Source: Flavobacterium gelatinilyticum (GTDB taxonomy: Bacteria; Bacteroidota; Bacteroidia; Flavobacteriales; Flavobacteriaceae). Taken from it: a stretch of 64,000 bases of DNA. Below are positions 15,760-25,500 of this stretch, in pieces (positions within the stretch are counted from its first letter, which is position 1; each line of letters opens with the position of its first letter). Below the pieces are notes generated by a model. It made no database searches. It had not been told where the DNA came from and worked only from the letters and a program-made list of their open reading frames with translations. The translations under genes and the position numbers were made by a program. The stretch spans positions 2,480,001 through 2,544,000 of the forward strand of contig NZ_CP114287.1 of the NCBI RefSeq assembly GCF_027111295.1, given 5' to 3'.

Positions 15760-17211
15760 TTACTGAAAAAGTTCGTTACTTCTAACTCTTGGATTTATCT
15801 TTGGGCAAGCCTTTTTAAATTCTTCTATATATATATTCTCTATTTCTTTTCGAATTTTATCGTATTCGATTTCATTTATTTGATACAGAGTTCCATCGTG
15901 CATTGGGATCAAAAATTCAACACCTCTAAAAAAGTTATTATAAACTTGTAATAATGCATTCTTGTAGATTAACGATGCAGTAGCTTGGATTTTATGACTT
16001 AGAGACCATATAATCTCTTCGTCGTCGTCTTTTGGACACCTAAAGTTGCCATTTAAAGTCCCTATTTTCTTATTTTGAAAAATTTCTAAAGCAATACTTT
16101 TTCTATAATTCTCTAACTTTCTAAATTTATGAAAGTAGGACTTAGCCTGTAAGTCTAATGATTTATCTCCATACATATATCTATAAAAAATTATTTTCGC
16201 ATCATCTCTTTTGCTTTCATCTCCTAAAACACTTTTAGCTAAATCTTTATAAATATCAGAATTATACAATGCAATCATATTTTCATCATCACTTAATGAT
16301 GCTAAAATTCCTGCTTCAAACTGAGAATAATCAATGTATAACAATTTCATGCCTAAATCGGGAACAATTACATCTCTATTAACTTTTCTTAAGTTTTGTA
16401 AAGATGGTTCACGTAAAATGATTCTTGATGTTATAGTACCAAACCCCAAATATCTTGGATAAGTTCTCTGTTCTCCTCCCCATCTCGATATGATGTACAA
16501 AAGACTTTCTAAATCCTGTTTATTTCTAAGAAGATCATAGAAATACTCACAAATTAAATCATCATTTCTTCTAGTTTTAAAGGTATAAAGTAAAGATTCG
16601 AAAATTGTATAACCTTTTGAGTTTAGATAAGTTTTTTGCTGTTTTTCATTTTCGGGTGCAAAAATATTATATTGTAGTTGCAGAATATTTTTTATTCTAT
16701 AAATTTCCTTATCTATTTCAACACATTTCTTTTCAGCAATTTCTTTATTAATTCTAACACCTTTTATTTGTCTTTCATGAATTAATTTATTTATTGTTAT
16801 TTCAACATTTTCAAAACGATTCTTTTCAGAAACATCGTTTTCTATAAGTTTTAAATACAAAACAGCTAAATGTTGCAGAACTAATTTAAAGTTATCGAAA
16901 TTTAACTCAAATCCAGAATCTATAATTTGATGATGCTTTAAAAAATTTAATACTTTCCAATTTTTATACTCTCGGAATTCTTTGCCCTCCTGTGACATCT
17001 GTTTATCAAACGATTCTAAATCTATAATTATTGGTAAATTAACCTTTGGATTTCTTGAATACAATTCCCTAATCAAATCACTAGCTTGAAAAGTTATCAA
17101 TCTATCGGTACTTCTGAATCTCAAAGAATTATTTGCTTCAAAACTTTCAAAATCTTCTAAGTTTAACGAATACCATTGAGACTCAATGCACATTAAGATA
17201 TACTTTTTCAT
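15760..17211 (-). CDS. Family A DNA polymerase without a recognisable exonuclease domain
   Basis: A 483-residue protein whose C-terminal 240 residues are a complete family A polymerase core. Motif A is LLYIDYSQFEAG with Asp294 and Glu299. Motif B is KRDDAKIIFYRYMYG with Arg335, Lys339 and Tyr347. Motif C is MHDG with His438 and Asp439. Upstream, TITSRIILREPSLQNLRK matches the primer-binding TGRLSS...LQN segment. The first 180 residues are divergent and show no 3'-5' or 5'-3' exonuclease motifs. Bacterial Pol I is about 900 residues, so this is about half length. It starts 2 nt after the protease-RT gene and ends 4 nt before the membrane protein, so it belongs to the same transcript. It may make the second strand of RT products. 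Confidence 0.85.
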   Translation of the reverse strand: MKKYILMCIESQWYSLNLEDFESFEANNSLRFRSTDRLITFQASDLIRELYSRNPKVNLPIIIDLESFDKQMSQEGKEFREYKNWKVLNFLKHHQIIDSGFELNFDNFKLVLQHLAVLYLKLIENDVSEKNRFENVEITINKLIHERQIKGVRINKEIAEKKCVEIDKEIYRIKNILQLQYNIFAPENEKQQKTYLNSKGYTIFESLLYTFKTRRNDDLICEYFYDLLRNKQDLESLLYIISRWGGEQRTYPRYLGFGTITSRIILREPSLQNLRKVNRDVIVPDLGMKLLYIDYSQFEAGILASLSDDENMIALYNSDIYKDLAKSVLGDESKRDDAKIIFYRYMYGDKSLDLQAKSYFHKFRKLENYRKSIALEIFQNKKIGTLNGNFRCPKDDDEEIIWSLSHKIQATASLIYKNALLQVYNNFFRGVEFLIPMHDGTLYQINEIEYDKIRKEIENIYIEEFKKACPKINPRVRSNELFQ

Positions 17212-17213
17212 AT

Positions 17214-19607
17214 TTAAATTGAATATAATTGTTCCATTAAATTTTCTGATTCTTCGTCATCTTGTTCTTCAAAGCCTTGGACAAATATTAAATCTCTATT
17301 TTTATATTTATGTGTAAATTGATGTGCACTAATTAAAGATTTATCAATAATCTTACTATCAATGATATCAACTGGAAATGATCTTAATGCTATTAAAGCA
17401 ATTCTATTCTGAAAATATCTACGTGTGAATTTTTCTCCAAACTTGCGCAGAATTACTCTTCTATAGTCGGTATCCACAGAACATATATACAATATCATAG
17501 ATGCAATAACTGCACGATTTGTTTCATCATTTTTTTCAATTTGTTCACAGGCAAATCTTCTTAAATCTCTTGCATCACATTTGTGTTTTGCTAAAAGCAA
17601 CCAAATTTGATACGTTTGAAAAGAATATGTATTATATCTATCATCTAAAACGATCATTTTGAGAAGACCCAAATAATCATTTATTATTGTTTCTGTTGGA
17701 ATTAAGTTTAATACTTTACAAATTTGGGTAGTAATCCATGGTTTGTCTTTTAAACTTGATACAGCACTCTTAATTACTCCTTCAAAACTTGTAGTATGAG
17801 AATTAATATCTGTTTTAACTAATAATGCAATTGTATTTAAGGAGTAATTTAATTTACTAGCTGATTCCTCGGAATTATTTAAATCTTCATTTAAATTCTC
17901 TTTCAGCAATCTTATACTTAAATGGAATGCTTCATTTCGATGAGTATAATTTTCAGACTTCCTAAGTGTAGCTAATTTATTCAGCTCTAAATCAAATGTG
18001 TCATCATAAAGATTTCTTAGACATTCATTACTTAATAACGTAGTCTTTTCAACATCTACAAAATTCAGTATTTCTGTTTTTTGGGAATTAACAGATAGAT
18101 GACATCGTCGTAATTCAAATTCAAATGTCTGGAGAATTCGTCGTGCCTCATATTTATCTTTGCAAAAAATCCTAATATCGTCCATAAATCGATAATACGC
18201 TGGAGAAATATTTCTCATGAGTACATCTATTTGATTTAAGTAAAATGATGCTAATAGTGATGATGCATCACTATTTTGAGGTAGACCTAGTTCTTTTTTA
18301 GAAAAATTCTTTATCATTCCTTCGAGAAGGGTTGATGCATTTTTTTCATTTTCAGTTTCACAAACTCTCTTTATCTTTTCAACTAAAAGTTTTTTATTGA
18401 TATTATCATAAAAATTAAGAATGTCTATTTGTATTACAGCTCCATATATATAATTTCCATGCTCGTCCACCTGATTAGCACTTTCTGAACAGATATACTT
18501 CATCTTTCTCCATTGCTCAACCCCATTAAGAATAAGTTGATTTTCAGAAAATTTATTATACCTTGCAGAATAAACATTGGGGATCATTGATTTATCAAGT
18601 TTGTCCGCAAGAACTCCTACGGTCGCCATATACATAATTCTATCTATAAATGGAGAAATTAAAGCTTGTCTAAGAGTCAGTTTCTTTTTAGGAACAAAAA
18701 AATTTTCAGCTTCTTCAGCTTCATATTTATTTACCTCGAAAAAAGTCTTAAACTGCTCAAATAAATAATCTTGATTTAAAAGATCAATATATTGCAATGG
18801 ATCATGAAACCAATCATCCATCATGTCTATCTTCAGCCTTTTTCTTGCAATTTCCAAGTCTAGACAAACATTATTAATAAATGCTTGATGGATATCAATA
18901 ATTTTATTGTTAATTTCTCTTTTACTTCTTGATGATTCTGTATCAAGCTCAATTTTATTTAATAGTTTTAATTTCTCATTAACTTCTGAAAAATTAATTA
19001 GAGTACAATCTATTGTCTCTCCTTGAAATTTTTCATTTGGATACTTACATATTATTCCAAACAAAATGTTTTTATTTGCATGGAAAACACCACCTCCAGA
19101 AATACCAGGTAAATAATTAGGATCATAATTTCCTTGTAGCTTAAAACTCTTCATTTCTGTGTCGTCCCTTTTAAGCTCGAATTTTTTCAATCGATCTTTA
19201 TTTGCTAGAAATACGCCCCAAGAAAAGAAATCCAGATCTTCATTTTCTAATTTATCAGAAACAAATATTGGAGAAAATGTTATCTCCTCATTCTTGTTGA
19301 TTATTATTATAGCAAAATCTTTTTCAAAACCGATCAATCGCTTCTTAACATCTGATTTTTTAATATATTCAAGTCGTTTAAGTTGCCCTTCATGACTACT
19401 ATACAACACTTCAATTTTACCAATATTATCGTGATTCAGAGGCAAATCAGGATCCTCCTGAAAAATATGCTTTGCTGTAATTATATAATTATAATCCAGA
19501 TAATTTGGCGTAACGTATACTACTCCCGAACCAAAATTATGAACTCCTTTTATTGTCGTCAATATCTTAACTCCACAGTGCTTAAGTTCATCAGATAATA
19601 ATCCCAT
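17214..19607 (-). CDS. Trypsin-like protease fused to a reverse transcriptase
   Basis: A 797-residue, two-enzyme protein. Residues about 10-220 are a trypsin-like (S1/HtrA-type) serine protease with His47 (ITAKHIF), Asp97 (FEKDFAIIII) and Ser170 (PGISGGG), so the triad looks intact. Residues about 310-520 are a reverse transcriptase: motif A has Asp395 in VIQIDILNFYDNI, the motif B region is GLPQNSDASSLLASFYL, and motif C is YYRFMDD with Asp476 and Asp477. A helical C-terminal 270 residues follow, as in many Abi and UG-type defence RTs. There is no group II intron maturase domain. The gene overlaps the MBL gene by 17 bp and abuts the polymerase gene. The domain calls are strong. The fusion is not one I can match to a named DRT type. 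Confidence 0.85.
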   Translation of the reverse strand: MGLLSDELKHCGVKILTTIKGVHNFGSGVVYVTPNYLDYNYIITAKHIFQEDPDLPLNHDNIGKIEVLYSSHEGQLKRLEYIKKSDVKKRLIGFEKDFAIIIINKNEEITFSPIFVSDKLENEDLDFFSWGVFLANKDRLKKFELKRDDTEMKSFKLQGNYDPNYLPGISGGGVFHANKNILFGIICKYPNEKFQGETIDCTLINFSEVNEKLKLLNKIELDTESSRSKREINNKIIDIHQAFINNVCLDLEIARKRLKIDMMDDWFHDPLQYIDLLNQDYLFEQFKTFFEVNKYEAEEAENFFVPKKKLTLRQALISPFIDRIMYMATVGVLADKLDKSMIPNVYSARYNKFSENQLILNGVEQWRKMKYICSESANQVDEHGNYIYGAVIQIDILNFYDNINKKLLVEKIKRVCETENEKNASTLLEGMIKNFSKKELGLPQNSDASSLLASFYLNQIDVLMRNISPAYYRFMDDIRIFCKDKYEARRILQTFEFELRRCHLSVNSQKTEILNFVDVEKTTLLSNECLRNLYDDTFDLELNKLATLRKSENYTHRNEAFHLSIRLLKENLNEDLNNSEESASKLNYSLNTIALLVKTDINSHTTSFEGVIKSAVSSLKDKPWITTQICKVLNLIPTETIINDYLGLLKMIVLDDRYNTYSFQTYQIWLLLAKHKCDARDLRRFACEQIEKNDETNRAVIASMILYICSVDTDYRRVILRKFGEKFTRRYFQNRIALIALRSFPVDIIDSKIIDKSLISAHQFTHKYKNRDLIFVQGFEEQDDEESENLMEQLYSI

Positions 19608-20586
19608 AGTCCTTATTATTTGGAGTTAATTTAAAATTATACTTTTCTTTTTCTTTTTCTGTTATCTGAAGATTTATTAAAGCCTCATTGTAATTAAATA
19701 TAAAATCCAGTTTATCTTTATCTCTCTTAACAAATTTTAATAATTTTAAAAGTGCCCTTTTATTTGGCAGATAATGTCTTTTACTACTAGTGCTGAAAAT
19801 ATAATTATTACATTTTATCTTTTCTAAAATTTTTCTATTTAAGCTTCTATAGCTTCCATGATGCGGAAGTTTAATGTAATCAAAAGACAGTCTATCAGTA
19901 AGAGATTCTGCTAACAAATTCAGAACAATTAATTCTAATCTATCAGGTGTTACATCTCCAGTCAGAAGGACTTTTTTATCATCACATTCCACATTAATAA
20001 CGATACTGCATTTATTAGGCAAAGAGGTATCCTGATTTTCATCATCTATATATTTTTCTAATTCAGACATTGTGGATGTCCAATCGCATTTAGCATCAGA
20101 AAGCCTTACACTCTTATGGCTGCTGTACATATTGAGATCTTCAGAAGTTGGAGAGAGGAAATCAATTTTTAAATCATCAAAAACTATCTGAGCAGTTTCT
20201 TCAGTACATTGTTCCCACTTGATAGATAGTTCCAAAAACAAATTTTCTAATTCAAAAGATTGTTTATAAGAAAGTAGATTGTCATTTTGAGGTAAAGGTA
20301 CTAGTCCTAATATTTTTCGAGGAGAATTAAATAAGACTCTTTTAATAAAATCCTTTCCATAATTTCCATTTTTTATAGATTTTACCAATTCTATTATGCC
20401 TTTAATGTGATCATCATCATGATGAGTAATAATCAATAAATCTATTGCTTCTTCCTTAGAATAAATTTCATTTACTTCATTTATCAGATAGCTACTATCA
20501 TTACCACCATCAATCAAAACATTATACTTTTTATGATGAATTAGTATTGAATCACCTGATCCTGCCTTTAAAAATTTTATGTTCAT
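19591..20586 (-). CDS. Metallo-beta-lactamase-fold hydrolase (ComEC/Rec2-like)
   Basis: A 331-residue protein that begins MNIKFLKAGSGDSILIHH, the ComEC-type MBL opening. It carries the metal motif ITHHDDDHIKG (about residues 53-63), VLLTGDVTPDRLE (about 208-220) and LPHHGSYRS (about 240-248). All are expected metal ligands of a dinuclear MBL hydrolase, likely acting on nucleic acid or nucleotides. Its last 17 bp overlap the start of the protease-RT gene, so translation is coupled. An MBL protein next to a trypsin-like protease also occurs in AVAST type 1 loci. That similarity in gene content is noted, but no STAND ATPase is present here. Confidence 0.85.
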   Translation of the reverse strand: MNIKFLKAGSGDSILIHHKKYNVLIDGGNDSSYLINEVNEIYSKEEAIDLLIITHHDDDHIKGIIELVKSIKNGNYGKDFIKRVLFNSPRKILGLVPLPQNDNLLSYKQSFELENLFLELSIKWEQCTEETAQIVFDDLKIDFLSPTSEDLNMYSSHKSVRLSDAKCDWTSTMSELEKYIDDENQDTSLPNKCSIVINVECDDKKVLLTGDVTPDRLELIVLNLLAESLTDRLSFDYIKLPHHGSYRSLNRKILEKIKCNNYIFSTSSKRHYLPNKRALLKLLKFVKRDKDKLDFIFNYNEALINLQITEKEKEKYNFKLTPNNKDYGIII

Positions 20587-20628
20587 TCAAATTACTTTAC
20601 TTATCTTAAAAAGACTGTTAAATTATTT

Positions 20629-20658
20629 CAAATATATAGATATTTATCCCATCTCAAA
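20629..20658 (-). promoter_or_regulatory. Promoter before the MBL/protease-RT/PolA genes
   Basis: On the minus strand, TTTG (20655-20658) and TATATTTG (20629-20636) are separated by 18 nt, a good fit to the Bacteroidota TTTG-N19-TAnnTTTG consensus. It lies 43 nt upstream of the MBL start, in the only gap over 100 bp within the seven-gene cluster. Confidence 0.6.
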
Positions 20659-20726
20659 GAAAAAGCAAACTTTAAAATGTATAACGAATGACATTACGAA
20701 GTTAAGAATGAGAGGGTTTTTATTTA

Positions 20727-21842
20727 TTAAAATGGTAAATCATTATCGACATGATTATACCTTTCAATTTTGTCAAATCTTTCCCAAAGATTATTAAGTA
20801 TGATTTTTCTTTTATTGTCTGAATTAGATTTGAATAATTGAATAATTGAAGATAAATTAGATACACTAAATTGTTTCTTTGGGTAGTAACTAAATTTACC
20901 GTTAATAAAAATTTTGGTCAACTTGTTATTATTTTGAATATTATCTTCAAGTATTGAATTGTTATATAATTCCTCAAGCTTTTTTAGTATCTCATCAAGA
21001 TTTGAATTATACTTAGTTCCGTAGGGCATTTGACTAAATAATTCAATTAAGTTGTTTGCAAAGAACTGATAGTTTTTTCTCTCTTCAAGTGTAAATTCAT
21101 TTTCTGACAATGTAGACTTAATACTATCTCTGTAAATATCAAAAAATGAAGAATATCTCTCTTCATGAGGTAATATCATTTTGGAAATTAGTGCTGAAAA
21201 CTTGAAATTAACATTTTCACTATCTAATAATATTTCTTCAAATAGTTTACCCACAAAATAGATTTCAGTTTTATTATCGTAGATGTTTTTTGTAAACTCG
21301 TTAGGGGTTGTATATCTCCAATTTAATGAAATGCTTTTAGTTTGCTCTTCAAAATTGATATTCTTACTAAATCCAAAATCAATAATTTTTACTACTCCAT
21401 CATCAGAAATTAAAATATTTTCTGGTCTTATGTCTCTGTGTAAAATATTATTTTCCTCTAAGTATCGAAATCCTTCTATTGTTTGTAAAAAAATATCTTC
21501 AATTTTATCTAGGTTAACACGTAGAAAATCTGTTATAATTTCTCCTTTAATGTATTCCATTAAAATATAGCCAGTATTTCTATCGGGATATAAATAATGA
21601 TTAAAAACTCGTACTATATTTTTATGATAAATTGTATGCAAAATTTTTATTTCATCTATGAAATATTTGAAAAACAATTTAGTATGTTCTTTATAGAAAG
21701 GCTGATACTTTTTACATACAAAAAGCTCATCTATTAATTCATCTTGAAGCAAAACTGTTCTGCCAGTTCCACCTTGTCCTATTTCTTCTAAAAATTTATA
21801 ATCTTTTTTTCTTATAAATTCAATTGGACTTTCTTTTTTCAT
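20727..21842 (-). CDS. Serine/threonine protein kinase
   Basis: A 371-residue Hanks-type kinase. The glycine-rich loop is EIGQGGTGRTVLL (about residues 20-32), the ATP-anchoring lysine is in LFVCKKYQPF (about residue 44), the catalytic loop is LHRDIRPENIL (about 135-145), and the magnesium motif is IIDFGFSKN (about 153-161). All key residues are present, so it should be active. It is cytoplasmic, with no membrane helix. The C-terminal 100 residues are helical and unassigned. It lies 51 nt after the small membrane-protein gene and 140 bp before the MBL gene, so it probably belongs to the RT-nitrilase transcript. Kinases of this kind are regulators or effectors in several defence loci. Confidence 0.85.
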   Translation of the reverse strand: MKKESPIEFIRKKDYKFLEEIGQGGTGRTVLLQDELIDELFVCKKYQPFYKEHTKLFFKYFIDEIKILHTIYHKNIVRVFNHYLYPDRNTGYILMEYIKGEIITDFLRVNLDKIEDIFLQTIEGFRYLEENNILHRDIRPENILISDDGVVKIIDFGFSKNINFEEQTKSISLNWRYTTPNEFTKNIYDNKTEIYFVGKLFEEILLDSENVNFKFSALISKMILPHEERYSSFFDIYRDSIKSTLSENEFTLEERKNYQFFANNLIELFSQMPYGTKYNSNLDEILKKLEELYNNSILEDNIQNNNKLTKIFINGKFSYYPKKQFSVSNLSSIIQLFKSNSDNKRKIILNNLWERFDKIERYNHVDNDLPF

Positions 21843-21893
21843 GAAGTAGAAATTTATTTTATAAAAAACATAAACTTATGGTTTACTATGCAG

Positions 21894-22547
21894 TTAAATT
21901 GACAAAATGCTCAGTATAACTTTTCTGCTGTAATAAAAAGATTTTTCAACCCTTCTCCAGTATAATATACTTACTATTAGCATCAGAGTTAAATATTCAT
22001 ACCAGTGTAAATCCAAATGATTAGATGTGACTATAGCTAATGATAACATTATGAAAGCAAAAAAGATATTTCTCGAAAATATATATGAGAAATAATATTC
22101 TTTTAAATGTGCATCATCTATTTTTATTTGATTTATCTCTTTAAAAATCTGAGTAGTTTTATTTTCTATTTCAGAAGGTGTATCTAAAGAAGGATCAATT
22201 TTAATAGAAAATTTTTGTTCTATTTTATTCTCAATAACTTCAAGGTTTGTTAATCCAAGCTTCTTTTTGCAAGAGTTGGTTAAAATATGGAATGAAGGTC
22301 TTTTGATGCAAGGATATAAAATGTAATTTTCAAAATAGCTACTTATGGAATCGATCAAATAACCAAGTACATAGCTTACTGAAAGAATCACAAACAATAT
22401 AATTTCAGAATATTCTTTTAAATCAGATTTTATAATTTGTTTTATATCCTCAAATGTTATTTGATTAATAAATACTAAAGTTACTGATAAAAGAACGATA
22501 GTCCCAGGTATTATGTTTTTTAATATATCTTCAAATCTAAACTCCAT
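21894..22547 (-). CDS. Small multi-pass membrane protein of the RT-nitrilase locus
   Basis: A 217-residue protein with four predicted membrane helices, at about residues 13-29, 45-68, 150-170 and 180-200, and an internal soluble loop of about 80 residues between the pairs. It starts 5 nt after the RT-nitrilase gene. DRT type 1 loci are reported to pair the RT-nitrilase with a membrane protein, and this gene fits that slot. It would be the membrane effector or anchor. No catalytic motif is visible. Confidence 0.7.
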   Translation of the reverse strand: MEFRFEDILKNIIPGTIVLLSVTLVFINQITFEDIKQIIKSDLKEYSEIILFVILSVSYVLGYLIDSISSYFENYILYPCIKRPSFHILTNSCKKKLGLTNLEVIENKIEQKFSIKIDPSLDTPSEIENKTTQIFKEINQIKIDDAHLKEYYFSYIFSRNIFFAFIMLSLAIVTSNHLDLHWYEYLTLMLIVSILYWRRVEKSFYYSRKVILSILSI

Positions 22548-22552
22548 AATCG

Positions 22553-25500
22553 TTATTTATTTTTAATTCTGTTAGTAACATATGTAGGATCAAAATCGGG
22601 AGGTAAAACTTTAAAAGTTTTATCATTTTTTGTTAACCCATATTTCTTTCTTTGAAATTCTCTTAATTTATCAATCTCAATTGTACCCATTACTGTTACA
22701 TTATTTTCTCCACCTTTTAATTTTACAATATCCTTTCTATAAGTTTCTGAAGGTTGAGAAATTCTGGTGTCTCCATAGTGACTTGAATTAACCTGTGCTA
22801 CATAACAATGTAAATCTCTTGAGACTGATTCTACTAAATTTGAAAAATAATTTACATCCTTATTGTATTCAACTGCGATTAATAAATCTATCTTATTTTT
22901 TATTAAACTTCTATGTATGATATTTGCAAGTTCAAAGCAATAGAAAACACTAAAATAAATATTTTTCCAGTTAAATATATGATATCTTGTATATAAAGGT
23001 TTCGGTATTAAATAGTGATTACCCACAATAATATCCTCTTCTACAGGTGCATAATGATTTTTTAAACGAAATACCAAAGTAGCATCCTTATAACCATCAA
23101 TATTAATAGGCATAATAGTTACTACAAAATTAAAAGCAATATTATTTACTGTTATATGCTCTAATCCTGAAATTAAAAGCGATTCATTTTTCTCTGAATA
23201 TCTAACTAAACTTGAAAGAATTTCAATAGGAATAAAAAATTCTGGAAAAATAACTATATCGGAATTATTTTTTCTTGTTGATTTGAGAAAATCCACTAAG
23301 TCTTGGTACCTACTTTTAGATACATTAGGTTTATTCCGTAAAGCATCAATTATATTTTGTTCATTGACAAATGTATTAGCAACAGAAATTTTTGGTTTTG
23401 CTAGTTTATTAATTAAATTCGAATCAGTTTTTATAGTTATAATTTCTTTTGATGAAGATGGAGAAAATTCAAAGAATTTATTTTTGTAAGGATTTATTTT
23501 ATCCTCAAATAAGTCTTTTGATTTATGATTGCGATTTGCTAATCTAAATCTTTTAAAAGCTTGATCTAGAAAATGTTTTGACCCTTTTACCTCCCAGTCG
23601 GCAATATTAGTTTTAAGATTTCCAACTGATATTTTGGAACTTGTACTTTTTAAATTGGTAAATAATTGTGAAATACTGCATTCCCAAAATTTCACTGGAC
23701 GTGGAGAATTCTTGATTAAATATTTATCAATCGTATACTTTTCAATTTTAAAATTATAATTAATTAAATTAATTTTTCCTTCATAACTTTCTTTTGTGTA
23801 GTTTAACAAGGGAATAGAAACGTAATGATGTCGCATCATATTTGTCTTTCTATATCTAGATACCCATATTGATTTGCTACGCGTAATTTCATTATAGAAA
23901 TACTCGCTTTCAATTAAATTGCTTTTATATTCAAAATTTTTAAGAATTTTTTTGTCATTATTTATAAAATTTGGATGTAAAGAAAGTACAATCTCATGGG
24001 CACTATCTAAATATGCAATTAAGGAATCCTGAATTCTATTGTAGGATACTCTCGTGCCAAAAAATACTTTTTCACTTTTTCCAATTTTGTGAATTTCATT
24101 TACGCAATGAAAATAAAAATCCACATATTCTTTAGGTTTATTATTAACCATTAAGAATGTGAAAATTTTTTCCCAAAGCTTAAAAAATTCAATACAATTT
24201 TTTCCTTTAAAAATTTTTAGCAACTTGCTTATTTCATCATCATCGACATTCTTTTTATGCTTGATAGCTCCTAAAATTTTATTTGTAAGATATACGGTTA
24301 GACCATACCTGTTTTCTTTATAATCTTTTAGTGTCCTAATTTTGCCATCTGAGTCAGTGTAATTTAAATAAAAGGCATTTTTATCAAAATCTCCCAAATT
24401 TTCATTATCATCAGGCAAATCTCTGAATTCACTTGATTTATAATTTAACTCCTGTTTTAGTTTGTCAATTACTAAATCAGATTCGTCAGCATGAAAATAA
24501 TACATCAAAGTTTTGTCAGGTTGACAATATAAAGAATGATATTTGTCGATTTGAATCAGTCTTTTATTATTTTCTGCAGGTACAATTTTAAAGAGTGGAC
24601 TTAAATTATACAACAAATATTTTTCGACTGTTGTTAAATCTTTTTCTTTAAAACCTAATTCAACATCTAGATCTAAAAATTGCTTTTCATACTTTTCGAA
24701 CTTAAATTTATAATCTTTGTATCTCGATTTTGTATTAATTTCATCTTTTGGCTCCGCAAAAACGATTAGAATATCATCTACATATCTACCGTAATAAGCC
24801 GGTTTGTATTTTTTGCAAATTATATTATCAAGATCATGTAGATAATGGTTAGCAATTATATAAGAGGATAGTAATCCAATTGGTAAGATTGACTTATTAT
24901 CTAGTTCTTTAGAAAAATCCTTTGGAAGTTTATAGTTTTTTGATAATTTAAGTGAATATAATAAATGAACCTTTCTTAGAATTGTATTAATACTATCATT
25001 ATCATCTTCTGGAAAGTATAAATCTAGATCAATTCGTGTAGAATGATAATAGTCCTTTATATCGAGATTTATAAATAATGCATTTTTATTACTTTTTAGC
25101 AATTCTTGAGCAGTTGATACAGATTCATCTCTCCACTGTTGATATTGACTAAAATAAGGTTTAAATAGTGATGAATTCTGTATTAGTGCGGTTTTATCCT
25201 TATTTAGAAGTAACCTATTTCCTTTGCAGACATCCATTAATTGGGATTCAAATATATATCCATTCTTAATTATCCACATTACAGAGAAAAGATGAATTTC
25301 AATAGGAACATCTATAAATGCTGTGATTTTTTCTAAGGAATATTTATCATCTGTCTTTTTATTGGAAATAAAATTTTCATTTAATTCATTTTCATTTGGT
25401 TTTATTTTTTTTGGAAAAAAAGAAGAATCAATTGAAGCATAAAGATATTTTACAAATTGGCTTTTCTCATTATAATCATTAATTTCTTGTAAAATACGGT

